Below, in pieces: positions 1 to 8,710 of a stretch of DNA of 59,357 nucleotides. This DNA is from Arcobacter sp. (GTDB taxonomy: Bacteria; Campylobacterota; Campylobacteria; Campylobacterales; Sulfurimonadaceae): contig JAGXFN010000010.1 of NCBI GenBank assembly GCA_024637195.1, positions 168,847 to 228,203 of the forward strand. Reading direction: 5' to 3'. The translations under genes were made by a program, and so were the position numbers. How positions within the stretch are numbered: the stretch's first letter is position 1; each line of letters opens with the position of its first letter. Under the pieces are notes generated by a model. It was given only the letters and a program-made list of their open reading frames with translations, made no database searches and was not told the origin of the DNA.

Positions 1-70
1 ACTCACCTGAAAGCTCTTTTAGTTCAGACCCTAGTTGCCCGTTAGTCCCGGTCACTAAAATATTAAGCAT
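1..70 (-). CDS. rfbD: dTDP-4-dehydrorhamnose reductase, N-terminal fragment (cut by window edge)
   Basis: Only the first 23 codons are in the window. They read as MLNILVTGTNGQLGSELKEL, with the GxxGQLG nucleotide-binding turn that opens RmlD/RfbD reductases, the last step of dTDP-L-rhamnose synthesis. The ATG lies at 70-68 and overlaps the end of rfbC by 8 bases, so the two are translationally coupled. Order rfbA-rfbC-rfbD on the minus strand supports the call. The remainder lies outside the window, so completeness cannot be judged. Confidence 0.8.
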   Translation of the reverse strand, partial: MLNILVTGTNGQLGSELKELSGE

Positions 71-638
71 AGTAATTTACTCCATACTCAAAGAGATCAT
101 TTGTATCTTTGAGCAGGGGCTGGGTTTTGTCTTTGGCGGAGAGGTTTAAGGCATCCTTGCTTAGCCTCCAGTCGATGCTCAGACTTTCATCGTCAAAGGC
201 AATGCCTCTGTCGCATTCAGGCGAGTAGTAGTTGTCTACCTTGTAGGCGAAGACGGTGTCGTCTTCGAGCACCACAAAACCATGGGCAAATCCTCGCGGT
301 ATGAGCATCTGTCTTTTGTTCTTTTCGCTGAGTTCTATGGCAACATGACGGCCGAATGTGGGCGAGCCTTTTCTGATGTCAACCGCTACGTCCAAGACGC
401 TTCCTTGAATAACGCGTACCAGTTTAGTCTGTGCCGCAGGAGAGAGCTGATAATGCAGACCTCTTAAAACACCTTTTGAGCTTTTTGACTCATTGTCCTG
501 GCAAAAGTTGATCGTGTAGCCCAAAAAGGCCTCGAGCTTGTCCGCTCTGAATGTCTCTATAAAATAGCCTCGCTCGTCTCCGTGTACTGCGGGTTCGATG
601 ATGAGTACATCGGGGATATCAGTTCGTATAAAGTTCAT
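63..638 (-). CDS. rfbC: dTDP-4-dehydrorhamnose 3,5-epimerase
   Basis: This 191-residue cytoplasmic enzyme epimerises C3 and C5 of dTDP-4-keto-6-deoxyglucose, the third step of dTDP-L-rhamnose synthesis for surface polysaccharide. Seen in the sequence: the family opening IRTDIPDVLIIEP, the substrate loop GDERGYFIETF near residue 21, the GVLRGLHYQ segment near residue 56 whose His is the catalytic base in this family, and PRGFAHGF near residue 115. Length fits the RmlC family (about 180-190). It lies one base after rfbA and overlaps rfbD, so the three form one operon. No rfbB is visible between them; it may lie beyond the window edge. Confidence 0.95.
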   Translation of the reverse strand: MNFIRTDIPDVLIIEPAVHGDERGYFIETFRADKLEAFLGYTINFCQDNESKSSKGVLRGLHYQLSPAAQTKLVRVIQGSVLDVAVDIRKGSPTFGRHVAIELSEKNKRQMLIPRGFAHGFVVLEDDTVFAYKVDNYYSPECDRGIAFDDESLSIDWRLSKDALNLSAKDKTQPLLKDTNDLFEYGVNYYA

Positions 639-639
639 A

Positions 640-1530
640 CTATCTTAAGCCCTTTGGCTGGGAAGCTCTTCGTATCAGGTACTGGCCGTATTGGTTTTTC
701 TTCAGAGGTTCTGCCAACTCTAATAGTTTCTCTTTTGAGATGTAACCCATCTCATACGCTATCTCTTCTAAACACGCCACTTTTAAGCCTTGTCTGTTTT
801 CAATCGTTTGTATAAACTGGCTTGCCTCGAGAAGCGACTCGTGTGTACCGGTATCGAGCCAGGCGTAGCCACGGCCCATAAGTTCTACCTTGAGTCTTTG
901 TTCGTTTAAGTAGTCTTGGTTAAGAGTAGTTATCTCCAGCTCGCCCCGGTGGCTGGGTTTTACGCGCTTGGCTTTTTTCACGACGTCATTGGGGTAAAAG
1001 TAGAGGCCGACAACGGCGTAGTTGCTCTTAGGCTCTGCGGGTTTTTCTTCGATAGAGGTGACCTTTCCGTTTGCGTCAAACTCGGCAACGCCATAACGTT
1101 CAGGATCGCTAACATAGTAACCGTATATGGTAGCCTGATCCTCTTTTGCTGCACGCTGGATACTCTGGGCAAGGAGCTCTGTCAGTCCATGACCGTAGAA
1201 GATATTGTCGCCCAGAACCAGACAGACATCATCGTTTCCGATAAAGTCTTCGCCGAGGATAAAGGCCTGCGCCAAACCGTCCGGAGAAGGCTGTGCAACA
1301 TAAGAAAACTGCATCCCGATGTCGCTTCCATCGCCTAAAAGGTCTTCAAATCTCGGCAGGTCATGCGGGGTAGAGATGACAAGCACCTCTGTGATCCCCG
1401 CGAGCATCAACACCGAAAGAGGGTAGTAGATCATCGGCTTATCATAAATGGGAACCAGCTGCTTACTGACTCCCTTTGTTATAGGATAAAGCCGAGTCCC
1501 GCTTCCGCCTGCTAGGATGATACCCTTCAT
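640..1530 (-). CDS. rfbA: glucose-1-phosphate thymidylyltransferase
   Basis: This 296-residue nucleotidyltransferase makes dTDP-glucose from dTTP and glucose-1-phosphate, the entry step to dTDP-rhamnose. The N terminus carries the signature GGSGTRLYP (residues 8-16), followed by [17 protein letters not shown], and the metal-binding GDNIFYG is near residue 107. The length equals that of typical RmlA proteins (about 290). It is the first gene of the visible cluster, one base upstream of rfbC. A purine-rich AGAGGT lies before its ATG, and a possible -10 element is 26 bases upstream. The C-terminal tail [10 protein letters not shown] looks variable. Confidence 0.96.
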   Translation of the reverse strand: MKGIILAGGSGTRLYPITKGVSKQLVPIYDKPMIYYPLSVLMLAGITEVLVISTPHDLPRFEDLLGDGSDIGMQFSYVAQPSPDGLAQAFILGEDFIGNDDVCLVLGDNIFYGHGLTELLAQSIQRAAKEDQATIYGYYVSDPERYGVAEFDANGKVTSIEEKPAEPKSNYAVVGLYFYPNDVVKKAKRVKPSHRGELEITTLNQDYLNEQRLKVELMGRGYAWLDTGTHESLLEASQFIQTIENRQGLKVACLEEIAYEMGYISKEKLLELAEPLKKNQYGQYLIRRASQPKGLR

Positions 1531-1555
1531 TTAGACCTCTTTTTGTTTTTTTAAA

Positions 1556-1561
1556 ATTGTA
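1556..1561 (-). promoter_or_regulatory. possible -10 element for rfbA-rfbC-rfbD
   Basis: On the minus strand the hexamer TACAAT lies 26 bases before the rfbA ATG, in a stretch with T-rich DNA as is usual for campylobacterotal sigma70 promoters. No clear -35 is visible, which is normal for this group. Position relative to the start is right, but the element is only a motif match. Confidence 0.35.
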
Positions 1562-1691
1562 CTCAAAAGGCATCTATACGAAGCTGAAAGACACAAGGGT
1601 GTCAAAATAATTGTCTGAAAAGGGCACTAAGCAGGCACAGTAGCTGTCATTATCGTCGAAAAGTAAGTGTTTTAGGGGGCATGAAGTGTTG

Positions 1692-1766
1692 TGGCTCCGG
1701 ATACTGGATTCGAACCAGTGACCAAGTGATTAACAGTCACCTACTCTACCGCTGAGCTAATCCGGA
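1692..1766 (-). tRNA. tRNA-Asn (anticodon GTT)
   Basis: Read on the minus strand this 75-nt stretch folds as a full cloverleaf. The acceptor arm TCCGGAT pairs with ATCCGGA, the D-arm is AGCTCAGCGGTAGAGT, the anticodon loop CTGTTAA carries GTT, the T-arm contains GGTTCGAATCC, and CCA is encoded at 1694-1692. It stands alone between the rhamnose genes and the ribosomal operon, transcribed away from the latter. No mobile-element remnant is seen beside it. Confidence 0.96.
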
Positions 1767-1930
1767 ATGTTTGAGAGGCGTAATTATAGGCAAAGGGTTT
1801 TTGTTTGTCAAGGGGGAATCCGTACTTGTGATCCCCTGACCAAGGCTTAAGAAGGGGGATCGTTAGCGGGAATTCACATCAGGTCTTGGCTTAGGAGTGC
1901 GCCTTAATGAAAGTTTAACTTTTGTCTGAG

Positions 1931-1936
1931 TATAAT
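1931..1936 (+). promoter_or_regulatory. -10 box of the ribosomal alpha operon
   Basis: A consensus TATAAT preceded by GAG lies 132 bases before rpmJ, with T-rich sequence (AAAGTTTAACTTTTG) upstream in place of a clear -35, as in many campylobacterotal promoters. Transcription from about 1943 would give a leader of roughly 125 nt containing the hairpin at 1976-2002. The match is good but no start site has been mapped. Confidence 0.6.
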
Positions 1937-1975
1937 TCGCGTCCGCTTGCACTGTTTTGATTCACTATGGAGCGT

Positions 1976-2002
1976 TTGTATAAACAAAAGATGCTTATAC
2001 AA
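1976..2002 (+). promoter_or_regulatory. hairpin in the leader of the alpha operon
   Basis: TTGTATAA at 1976-1983 pairs perfectly with TTATACAA at 1995-2002 around an 11-nt loop. A second short stem TAGC-TTC-GCTA follows within the next 30 bases. Both lie between the presumed promoter and rpmJ. In gammaproteobacteria S4 binds a leader structure of this operon; a similar role here is only an inference from position. Confidence 0.4.
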
Positions 2003-2067
2003 GGGTTGGCAATAGCTTCGCTAAAGGCCTAGAAACACGAGAGCATTATAGTAGAAGGATGGTATAG

Positions 2068-2181
2068 ATGAAAGTACGTGCTTCAGTAAAGAAGATGTGT
2101 GACGATTGCAAGATCGTTAAACGTAAAGGTATTGTAAGAGTAATCTGCAAGACTGCAAAACATAAACAAAGACAAGGATAA
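2068..2181 (+). CDS. rpmJ: 50S ribosomal protein L36
   Basis: This 37-residue reading frame begins [20 protein letters not shown] and is the short zinc-ribbon form of L36, with C-x2-C at residues 11-14, a further Cys at 27 and a conserved His at 32. It is the first gene of the alpha operon here and ends two bases before rpsM. A GAAGGA ribosome-binding site precedes the ATG. The length (37) is that of most bacterial L36 proteins. Notably, infA does not precede it: the upstream 300 bases hold only a promoter and leader. Confidence 0.96.
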   Translation: MKVRASVKKMCDDCKIVKRKGIVRVICKTAKHKQRQG

Positions 2182-2183
2182 GC

Positions 2184-2546
2184 ATGGCTCGTATAGCTGG
2201 TGTTGACTTACCTAAAAAGAAACGCATGGAATATGCACTGACTTATATCTTCGGTATAGGTCTACACAGATCTCGTCAGATTCTTGATGCTACGGGTGTT
2301 GATTACAACAAACGTGTATTTGAATTGAGCGAAGATGAAGCGGCAAAAGTCGCAAAAGAGATCCAAGCTTCTCATATGGTAGAGGGTGACCTTCGCAAGA
2401 AAGTTGCTATGGATATCAAAGCACTTATGGATCTAGGTTCATACCGTGGTTTACGTCACCGTCGTGGTCTTCCATGTCGTGGTCAGAAAACTAAGACGAA
2501 CGCACGTACTCGCAAGGGTCGTAAGAAAACTGTCGGCGCGGCTTAA
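2184..2546 (+). CDS. rpsM: 30S ribosomal protein S13
   Basis: This 120-residue protein starts [20 protein letters not shown], the conserved S13 N terminus. It has the helix-hairpin-helix region YIFGIG followed by a long coiled helix, and a basic C-terminal tail with [20 protein letters not shown], which contacts tRNA in the 30S head. It follows rpmJ by two bases and precedes rpsK by nine. Order rpmJ-rpsM-rpsK-rpsD-rpoA-rplQ is the classical alpha operon. Nothing unusual is seen in it. Confidence 0.98.
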   Translation: MARIAGVDLPKKKRMEYALTYIFGIGLHRSRQILDATGVDYNKRVFELSEDEAAKVAKEIQASHMVEGDLRKKVAMDIKALMDLGSYRGLRHRRGLPCRGQKTKTNARTRKGRKKTVGAA

Positions 2547-2555
2547 GGATAGATA

Positions 2556-2948
2556 ATGGCAAAAAGAAAAGTAGCTCGTAAAAAAGTAATTAAAAAGAAT
2601 ATTGCAAGAGGTATTATTCATATCTCTGCATCTTTTAACAACACATTGGTGACTGTTACGGATGAAATGGGTAACATGATTGCATGGAGCTCTTCAGGAA
2701 GCCTTGGTTTCAAGGGTTCGAAGAAATCTACACCTTTTGCTGCTCAAGCTGCAGTAGAAGATGTAATGGAAAAAGCAATGGTACATGGTATCAAAGAAGT
2801 CGGTATTAAAGTTCAAGGGCCTGGTTCAGGTCGTGAAACAGCAGTAAAAGCTGTAGGTGCAATCGAAGGTATTCGTGTTTCATTTATGAAAGACGTAACA
2901 CCGCTTCCACACAATGGTTGTCGTGCACCAAAACGTCGTAGAGTGTAG
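2556..2948 (+). CDS. rpsK: 30S ribosomal protein S11
   Basis: This 130-residue protein of the 30S platform carries the S11 hallmarks: [18 protein letters not shown] near residue 19, [20 protein letters not shown] in the middle, and the basic C-terminal end [13 protein letters not shown] that contacts 16S rRNA. Length fits the family (about 128-130). It lies nine bases after rpsM and eleven before rpsD, with an AAGGATAGATA ribosome-binding region. No abnormality is seen. Confidence 0.98.
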   Translation: MAKRKVARKKVIKKNIARGIIHISASFNNTLVTVTDEMGNMIAWSSSGSLGFKGSKKSTPFAAQAAVEDVMEKAMVHGIKEVGIKVQGPGSGRETAVKAVGAIEGIRVSFMKDVTPLPHNGCRAPKRRRV

Positions 2949-2959
2949 GGAGCTGACTG

Positions 2960-3586
2960 ATGGCAAGATATAGAGGTCCAGTAGAAAAAATCGAAAGAAG
3001 ATTTGGCGTAAGCCTAAACCTAAAGGGCGAGCGTCGTCTAGCAGGAAAATCTGCACTAGAGAAACGTCCGTTTGCACCAGGTCAGCATGGCCAACGTCGT
3101 AAAAAAGTTTCAGAATATGGTCTGCAACTTAACGAAAAGCAAAAAGCTAAATTTATGTACGGTGTTTCTGAAAAACAACTCCGTGGTCTATTTGGTGAAG
3201 CAAAACGCCGCACAGGAAATACAGGTACAAACCTTATTATGCTGCTGGAGCAGCGTCTTGACAATGTCGCTTACAGAATGGGATTTGCAACGACACGTCG
3301 TTTTGCTCGCCAGTTTGTAAACCATGGTCATATTCTTGTCGATGGCAAGCGTGTTGACATCCCTTCTTACCGTGTTAAACCGGGACAAAAGATTGAGATT
3401 CGCGAAGCTAGCAAGAACAACCCACAGGTTAAACGTGCACTTGAACTGACTAACCAGACAGGTATCGCTGCATGGGTAGATGTTGAATCTGAAAAAGTAT
3501 TCGGTATCTTTACTCGTCTTCCGGAACGTGAAGAGGTAGTTATTCCAGTAGAAGAACGTTTAATCGTCGAGTTATTCTCGAAATAA
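2960..3586 (+). CDS. rpsD: 30S ribosomal protein S4
   Basis: This 208-residue primary 16S rRNA-binding protein starts [19 protein letters not shown]. It has the S4 N-terminal domain followed by the S4 RNA-binding fold near residues 98-160 ([20 protein letters not shown], then [13 protein letters not shown]). No zinc-binding cysteine cluster is present, so it is the zinc-free form. It sits between rpsK and rpoA as in the classical alpha operon, where S4 is also the translational regulator in enterobacteria. Whether it regulates this operon is unknown. Confidence 0.98.
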   Translation: MARYRGPVEKIERRFGVSLNLKGERRLAGKSALEKRPFAPGQHGQRRKKVSEYGLQLNEKQKAKFMYGVSEKQLRGLFGEAKRRTGNTGTNLIMLLEQRLDNVAYRMGFATTRRFARQFVNHGHILVDGKRVDIPSYRVKPGQKIEIREASKNNPQVKRALELTNQTGIAAWVDVESEKVFGIFTRLPEREEVVIPVEERLIVELFSK

Positions 3587-3599
3587 TAAAAGGGCGTAA

Positions 3600-4592
3600 A
3601 TGAAAAAGATCAAGACTTCACCGTTATTGCCACAAGAGTTCGTTGTTGAGAAGATCAGCGAGAATGAAGCAAACATCATCGCCTACCCGTTTGAGGTAGG
3701 TTATGCTGTTTCCCTTGCGCATCCACTTCGTCGTTTCCTACTGAGCAGCTCTCGCGGCTATGCTCCCGTAGCGATCAAAGTTGAGGGTGCAAAGCATGAA
3801 TTTGACAGCATCCGTGGTATGCTCGAGGACATCTCCGAATTCATCATCAATCTGAAATCAATTCGTTTCAAGTTGAAAAATGATGAAAAAAATGCTGAAG
3901 TGACATACACCTTTACCGGTCCAAAAGAGATCACAGGCGCTGACCTCTCTAATGATCAGGTAGAGATCGTCACTCCAGAAGGATTCTTGGCAACACTCAA
4001 TGAAGATGCGACATTAACATTTACCCTAAAAATCTATCAAGGTATCGGATATGTTCCTAGTGAAGATATCCGCGACGAGCTTGAAGAGGGATATATTCCT
4101 TTGGATGCGTACTTTACTCCGGTACGAAAAGCGACTTATGAGATCGACAATGTTTTGGTTGAAGACAACCCTAACTTTGAAAAAGTTATCATGAACATCG
4201 TAACAGACGGGCAGATCGGTCCGGTAGATGCATTTAAAAATGCTCTGGAAGTTATGTATGCACAGATGGCTGTTTTTAACTCTGAGATCTCAGTTGCTAC
4301 GCCGACTACGGTTGAGCGTGTGGATGAGACACCAGAGATCAAAAAGCTTATGAGCCGTATTGAAGACCTTGGTCTTAGCGCTCGAAGTTTCAACTGTCTT
4401 GACCGATCATCAGTGAAATACATTGGTGAGATCGTCATGATGAGTGAAGCTGATCTTAAGAACGTTAAAAACCTTGGTAAGAAATCGTATGAAGAGATCG
4501 TTGATAAGATCGTTGAATATGGTTTTAGCGTAGGTGCCGACCTTTCTGATGAAGTGGTCAGTGCGGTTAAAAAGAAAATCGAAGCAGAATAA
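3600..4592 (+). CDS. rpoA: DNA-directed RNA polymerase subunit alpha
   Basis: This 330-residue alpha subunit nucleates RNA polymerase assembly as a dimer and contacts promoters and activators. The N-terminal domain is recognised by [19 protein letters not shown] (about residues 40-58); the C-terminal domain, from about residue 245, holds [17 protein letters not shown] and [12 protein letters not shown], the helix-hairpin-helix that binds UP elements. It follows rpsD by 13 bases. The sequence style ([13 protein letters not shown] at the start) is that of Campylobacterota. Length is normal for the group. Confidence 0.98.
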   Translation: MKKIKTSPLLPQEFVVEKISENEANIIAYPFEVGYAVSLAHPLRRFLLSSSRGYAPVAIKVEGAKHEFDSIRGMLEDISEFIINLKSIRFKLKNDEKNAEVTYTFTGPKEITGADLSNDQVEIVTPEGFLATLNEDATLTFTLKIYQGIGYVPSEDIRDELEEGYIPLDAYFTPVRKATYEIDNVLVEDNPNFEKVIMNIVTDGQIGPVDAFKNALEVMYAQMAVFNSEISVATPTTVERVDETPEIKKLMSRIEDLGLSARSFNCLDRSSVKYIGEIVMMSEADLKNVKNLGKKSYEEIVDKIVEYGFSVGADLSDEVVSAVKKKIEAE

Positions 4593-4608
4593 ATAAAAGG
4601 GTATCACG

Positions 4609-4959
4609 ATGAGACACCGTCATGGATATAGAAAACTAGGAAGAACTAGTTCACACAGAGCAGCTCTTCTTAAAAACCTTACTATTGCTCTTATCGAACA
4701 AGGTAAGATCGAAACAACTGTCCCTAAGGCAAAAGAGCTTAGAAGATTCGTAGAGAAATTAGTTACTGTTGCACGTACAGGTGACGCGAATGCTCACCGT
4801 TCAGTATTTGCGGCACTTCAAAGCAAAGAAGCGACTAAAAAACTTCTCAATGAAATAGCTCCTGCTTTTAAAGAGCGTAACGGTGGATATACACGTATTA
4901 CACGTACTCGTATCCGTCGTGGTGATGCTACAACAATGGCATACATTCAATTCGTTTAA
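4609..4959 (+). CDS. rplQ: 50S ribosomal protein L17
   Basis: This 116-residue protein starts [20 protein letters not shown], the signature of bacterial L17, which binds 23S rRNA near the exit tunnel. Its [13 protein letters not shown] segment near residue 45 is also typical. It is the last gene of the alpha operon, 16 bases after rpoA, and is followed by a perfect 10-bp hairpin at 4977-4999 that probably ends transcription. Its length is typical of the family. Confidence 0.98.
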   Translation: MRHRHGYRKLGRTSSHRAALLKNLTIALIEQGKIETTVPKAKELRRFVEKLVTVARTGDANAHRSVFAALQSKEATKKLLNEIAPAFKERNGGYTRITRTRIRRGDATTMAYIQFV

Positions 4960-4976
4960 TCATAGCATTGAACATG

Positions 4977-4999
4977 TTTAAGAGGGTCTCCCTCTTAAA
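4977..4999 (+). terminator. probable terminator after rplQ
   Basis: TTTAAGAGGG pairs perfectly with CCCTCTTAAA around the 3-nt loop TCT, 17 bases after the rplQ stop. No strong run of T follows, so it is a weak factor-independent terminator or an RNA 3' end stabiliser. Confidence 0.55.
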
Positions 5000-5109
5000 G
5001 AGTTAACCTATCTTCACATTTTAATCCTTTCAGATGAAGAGCTTCTTTAGATGAGACAGCATGAAAACTACTCCAGACCCCTAAACAAACCTCAATCATT
5101 GGACATATT

Positions 5110-6345
5110 ATGAACAGTAAACTAGCCTTTGGAACTTATAGAACAGGTTTGAATGACCCTGAACACGAAGCCGCATTAATTCTGGCACTCAAAGAGGGTA
5201 TTAGACTTATTGATACTTCGACTAACTATATGAACGGCGATGCAGAACGCCTCATCGCGAAGGTACTGGAAAAACTTTATGGCGGGCACAAGCCCGATGA
5301 CCTGGAGGTCGTCTCAAAGTGCGGCTACATCCAGGGCTCATTGCTTGAAGAGATGAAAAAACTCGAAGAGAAGACGCTGAAAGAACTGGATGTGGTGAAG
5401 TACAGTGAGTACTGCTACCACTGCATTCATCCGGGCTTCATCAAGGCCGAGCTTGGCAAGTCGCTCGAACGCCTGAAACTGGAGAGACTCGACTGTTATC
5501 TGCTGCACAACCCCGAGTACTATCTGATGAGCAGTGTCAAAGAAGCCGGGCAAAAAGAAGAGGCGCAGATCATTATGCTTGATCGTATTTTGGATGCTTT
5601 TATGCAGCTTGAAGAAGAGGTGAAGGCAGGACGGATACTCAGCTATGGCATCAGCTCCAACTCTTTTTCGCTTTCTGCGGAGGCACTTTACTATCTTCCT
5701 TATACCAGTTTGGTCGATCTGGCCGCAAAAGCGGCCTATGAAGTAGGTAATAAGCAGCACCATTTTACAACGATGCAGCTGCCGATCAACCTTCTTGAAA
5801 AAGAGGGGCTGGTCTGTGCGAAGTGGGCGAAGCGAAATGGCCTTCGTGTGCTGGCAAACCGCCCTTTGAACGCTTCTAAAGACAATCTTATGTTCCGCCT
5901 TGCTACGGCGCAGGAACCCGGAGAGTATTACGGTAATCTAAATGAGCTTTTGGGGCTGCTCGAGGAGCTTAATCTGAAAAGCATCTTCAATCTTATCGGG
6001 GAACTGGACAACTACAAGCACCGTTTTGGCTGGGTAGGAGAATACCAGGAGTTTTTGATGGGTAAGATCATCCCGCACATCCGACAAGAGCTGATGAAGA
6101 TAGCCGATGACAACACCCGCGAGAGCATCTCGCAGCTGCTGAGTGAATTTTTTACCTCATATGAGGCTATGGTCCTGTACGAATGTTCAAAACAGACAAA
6201 AAGCATGCTGGAGCATTCGGGAATCACAATAGAAGAGACGATAGAAAAAACAGCGCTTAATGATTTGATTTCAACTGCCGATATTGACTATATCCTCGTT
6301 GGCATGCGCAAACAGAAGTATGTCAACGCGTTCATTGATTTATAG
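5110..6345 (+). CDS. aldo/keto reductase-like protein
   Basis: This 411-residue cytoplasmic protein has an N-terminal aldo/keto reductase barrel: LAFGTYRTGLND at the start, LIDTSTNYMNGDAE (Asp35, Tyr40), VVSKCGY (Lys70) and CYLLHNPEYY (His133). These correspond to the Asp-Tyr-Lys-His catalytic tetrad of the family, and NADPH-dependent carbonyl reduction is inferred from it. It is longer than common AKRs (about 320); the extra length is a C-terminal region from about residue 280 rich in charged helices, which I do not recognise. It stands alone between rplQ and nfu. The substrate cannot be predicted. Confidence 0.7.
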   Translation: MNSKLAFGTYRTGLNDPEHEAALILALKEGIRLIDTSTNYMNGDAERLIAKVLEKLYGGHKPDDLEVVSKCGYIQGSLLEEMKKLEEKTLKELDVVKYSEYCYHCIHPGFIKAELGKSLERLKLERLDCYLLHNPEYYLMSSVKEAGQKEEAQIIMLDRILDAFMQLEEEVKAGRILSYGISSNSFSLSAEALYYLPYTSLVDLAAKAAYEVGNKQHHFTTMQLPINLLEKEGLVCAKWAKRNGLRVLANRPLNASKDNLMFRLATAQEPGEYYGNLNELLGLLEELNLKSIFNLIGELDNYKHRFGWVGEYQEFLMGKIIPHIRQELMKIADDNTRESISQLLSEFFTSYEAMVLYECSKQTKSMLEHSGITIEETIEKTALNDLISTADIDYILVGMRKQKYVNAFIDL

Positions 6346-6445
6346 CAAAATAAAGGGGATTTTCCCGGCTTACTGTCTAGCTTAAAATAAATTTCCTGTT
6401 TGGTGATTTATGGCTTATTAAGTGGAATTTGTCTATTTTATGAAT

Positions 6446-6495
6446 AGACTTCTTGCGTAACCTTTTGTGAGAGTGAAGGGTTATTCAAGAAGTCT
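6446..6495. other. 50-nt near-perfect hairpin upstream of nfu
   Basis: AGACTTCTTG at 6446-6455 pairs perfectly with CAAGAAGTCT at 6486-6495. After a single mismatch (C6456/T6485) the pairing continues with nine more base pairs, including two G-T wobbles, to a 10-nt loop. A second smaller hairpin, GTCTATT-TTATG-AATAGAC at 6431-6449, shares the bases AGAC with the big one, so the two cannot form together. No T-run follows on either strand, so it does not look like a simple terminator. It ends 36 bases before the nfu ATG. Confidence 0.55.
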
Positions 6496-6531
6496 GAATA
6501 TGATTAATAGAACAAATTTTCAAGGAAAATT

Positions 6532-6807
6532 ATGATACCTTTTACAGATGAAGAACTTTTTGAACCCGTAACAAACGTGATAGACAAGGTTCGCCCTTCT
6601 ATCGCCCTGGACGGCGGCAATATCACGCTTGTCGCGGTCAGAAATGGCGCTGTGTATGTGCAGCTTTCAGGCTCCTGCGTTGGCTGTGCCAGCAGCGGAA
6701 GCACACTTAAATACGGAGTAGAGCGTCAGCTTCGTATCGATATACATCCAGAACTCTCCGTAATCAATGTCCCTATAGGTATGGAGAACAAAATAGACGA
6801 ATTATAG
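6532..6807 (+). CDS. NifU-like (Nfu) iron-sulfur cluster carrier
   Basis: This 91-residue protein consists of one NifU C-terminal (Nfu) domain. It starts with FEPVTNVIDKVRPSIALDGGNITLV and has the cluster-ligating SCVGCASSGSTL motif (C-x2-C near residue 44) that holds a 4Fe-4S cluster between two subunits for delivery to apoproteins. Length matches stand-alone Nfu proteins. AAGGAAAATT precedes the ATG. It is followed after 24 bases by a repeat protein and murE, and preceded by a strong hairpin at 6446-6495 that may control it. It lacks the N-terminal IscU-like domain of full NifU. Confidence 0.88.
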   Translation: MIPFTDEELFEPVTNVIDKVRPSIALDGGNITLVAVRNGAVYVQLSGSCVGCASSGSTLKYGVERQLRIDIHPELSVINVPIGMENKIDEL

Positions 6808-6831
6808 GCATTTTAAACAGAAGGATAAAAA

Positions 6832-7425
6832 ATGAAAAATTTTAACTACTCTAGAACCCTTCAAGCCGCAAATGAGAACTTTTCTAAACAAGAGTATGAA
6901 AAAGCGCTTTTAGAGTATGCATTGGTACTTAAGGCAGACCCGGACAACAAAGAAGCCTTTAACGGAGCTATCTTGGCTGAGATGGCGATGAGCGGCGAAG
7001 AGGCAGCCTCTGCACTTTTCGACTATTATGCTGTTTTGCGCAAAGAAGACAGCGAAGATGCGGATGAGATAATGCATGACATCATCGAAAGCATGGATGG
7101 CGGCATAGACACGCTCAGCTCGCTTCTTCAAGAGCCGATGAGCGCAAAAATAGAGAGCGAAAACGGCATCTTGTACAAAGATTTTAAAGCGTTGGCAGAA
7201 GAGCGCGGAGATTTTAAAAGTACTTTTGAAGATGTGATCTTCTCAACACGCGTGATCATTACGGCAAAGAACGATTTTATAGATTTTCTTGACCAGCTTT
7301 TGCACAACGGCTTTGAAGAGATGGGTCTGACCTATCTTGAGAGTGCTTTGAAAGCCTACCCAAATGACGAGAAATTGAAAAAACTTTTAGACAGTTTGAC
7401 GCAAAGCAGGTTATGTGAAAATTAA
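6832..7425 (+). CDS. TPR-like repeat protein of unknown function
   Basis: This 197-residue soluble acidic protein has an N-terminal stretch resembling tetratricopeptide repeats (ANENFSKQEYEKALLEYALV, then DPDNKEAFNGAILAEMAM) and a second one at the end (GLTYLESALKAYPNDEKLKK), with an acidic middle. No signal peptide or membrane segment is seen. It probably acts as a protein-binding scaffold. It lies 24 bases after nfu, and its last codons overlap the murE GTG by 11 bases, so it and murE are translationally coupled. The exact partner is unknown. Confidence 0.7.
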   Translation: MKNFNYSRTLQAANENFSKQEYEKALLEYALVLKADPDNKEAFNGAILAEMAMSGEEAASALFDYYAVLRKEDSEDADEIMHDIIESMDGGIDTLSSLLQEPMSAKIESENGILYKDFKALAEERGDFKSTFEDVIFSTRVIITAKNDFIDFLDQLLHNGFEEMGLTYLESALKAYPNDEKLKKLLDSLTQSRLCEN

Positions 7426-8707
7426 GCTTCCCGATACCCCCTACGACTATGTGAGCGAAGACTCAAAGGAGTGCGACAGCACAACCGCCTTTGTGCTCAC
7501 CGCACAAAACGCACGCTATCTAGACGATGCCAAAGCACACAACGCACACTCCATAATCAATGCCGCAGATATTGCTCCGCTCTTTGGGGTAAACCACATC
7601 AAGATCATCGGTATCACCGGAACAAACGGAAAAACGACGACGGCCGCTGCCATCTACTCCCTCTTGCTTGATCTCGGCCACAAGGTCGCTATGCAGGGAA
7701 CTCGGGGCTTTTTTATCAATGACGAGCTCGTCGAAGGCAAGGGTCTGACGACACCCTCTGTGTTAAATACCTACAAGCATATCTATCAGGCGGTATCCCT
7801 AGGATGCGAGTACTTTGTCATGGAAGTCAGCTCGCATGCCATCGTGCAAAAACGCATCGAGGGGCTCCCTTTTGCCCTGAAGATCTTGACGAATATCACC
7901 CAGGATCATCTTGATTATCACGATAGCATTGAAGAGTATATCGCTGTTAAAAACAGCTTTTTTGCCGATGAGAGCTTGAAGCTGATCAACAAAGACGAGG
8001 TGAGAGCACAGTTCAATTATAAAAACGCTAACTCCTACGGCATAGAAAACCCCGCGACTTACCGCATCATCGCCTACTCGATGAACGAGGGGATCAGTGC
8101 GGTGATGCAAAACTTTCAGAGTATAGAGAGTTTCTCTACCGAACTCTATGGTTTTTTCAATCTCTACAATATGACGGCTGCTATAGCCGCCGTTCATCTG
8201 CTAAGCGGGCATTCAATAGCACAGATTGCAAGTGTTACGGAGAACTTTTTCGGTGTGAGCGGACGTATGGAAAGGGTCAGCGAAAACCCGCTGGTAATTG
8301 TTGACTTTGCGCATACGCCGGACGGGATGCAGCAGATACTTAACTCCTTGAAAGAGAAAGAGCTCTTGGTCGTTTTCGGTGCGGGCGGAGACCGTGACAG
8401 AAGCAAACGCCCTATCATGGGAAGAGTCGCAGTAAGCCATGCGAAAAAAGTCTATGTCACAAGTGATAATCCGAGAAATGAAGACCCCGACGAGATCATA
8501 AAAGAGATCCTCGAGGGCATAGAAGACAAGAGTAAAGTCTACGTCAACGCCAACCGTAAAGAGGCGATCAAACAGGCCTTGCAGGATCAAACAAGCGATG
8601 AAGTCCTGCTGATTTTAGGCAAGGGCGACGAGACCTTTCAGATCATTTATGACCAAAAATTTCCCTTCGACGACAGAGAGGTCGTAAGAGAACTCCTGGC
8701 TAACTAA
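7415..8707 (+). CDS. murE: UDP-MurNAc-L-Ala-D-Glu:meso-diaminopimelate ligase
   Basis: This 430-residue cytoplasmic Mur ligase adds meso-diaminopimelate to the peptidoglycan stem peptide. Seen: the ATP loop GITGTNGKTTTA near residue 69, MEVSSHAI for substrate binding, GRMERV, and DNPRNEDP near residue 352, the DNPR motif that selects meso-DAP over lysine. It is shorter at the N terminus than enterobacterial MurE (about 495), as is common in Campylobacterota. The start is the GTG at 7415 with AGCAGG just upstream; it overlaps the preceding gene by 11 bases. It converges on the transporter at 8711 with a 3-base gap. Confidence 0.95.
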   Translation: MKIKLPDTPYDYVSEDSKECDSTTAFVLTAQNARYLDDAKAHNAHSIINAADIAPLFGVNHIKIIGITGTNGKTTTAAAIYSLLLDLGHKVAMQGTRGFFINDELVEGKGLTTPSVLNTYKHIYQAVSLGCEYFVMEVSSHAIVQKRIEGLPFALKILTNITQDHLDYHDSIEEYIAVKNSFFADESLKLINKDEVRAQFNYKNANSYGIENPATYRIIAYSMNEGISAVMQNFQSIESFSTELYGFFNLYNMTAAIAAVHLLSGHSIAQIASVTENFFGVSGRMERVSENPLVIVDFAHTPDGMQQILNSLKEKELLVVFGAGGDRDRSKRPIMGRVAVSHAKKVYVTSDNPRNEDPDEIIKEILEGIEDKSKVYVNANRKEAIKQALQDQTSDEVLLILGKGDETFQIIYDQKFPFDDREVVRELLAN

Positions 8708-8710
8708 CCG

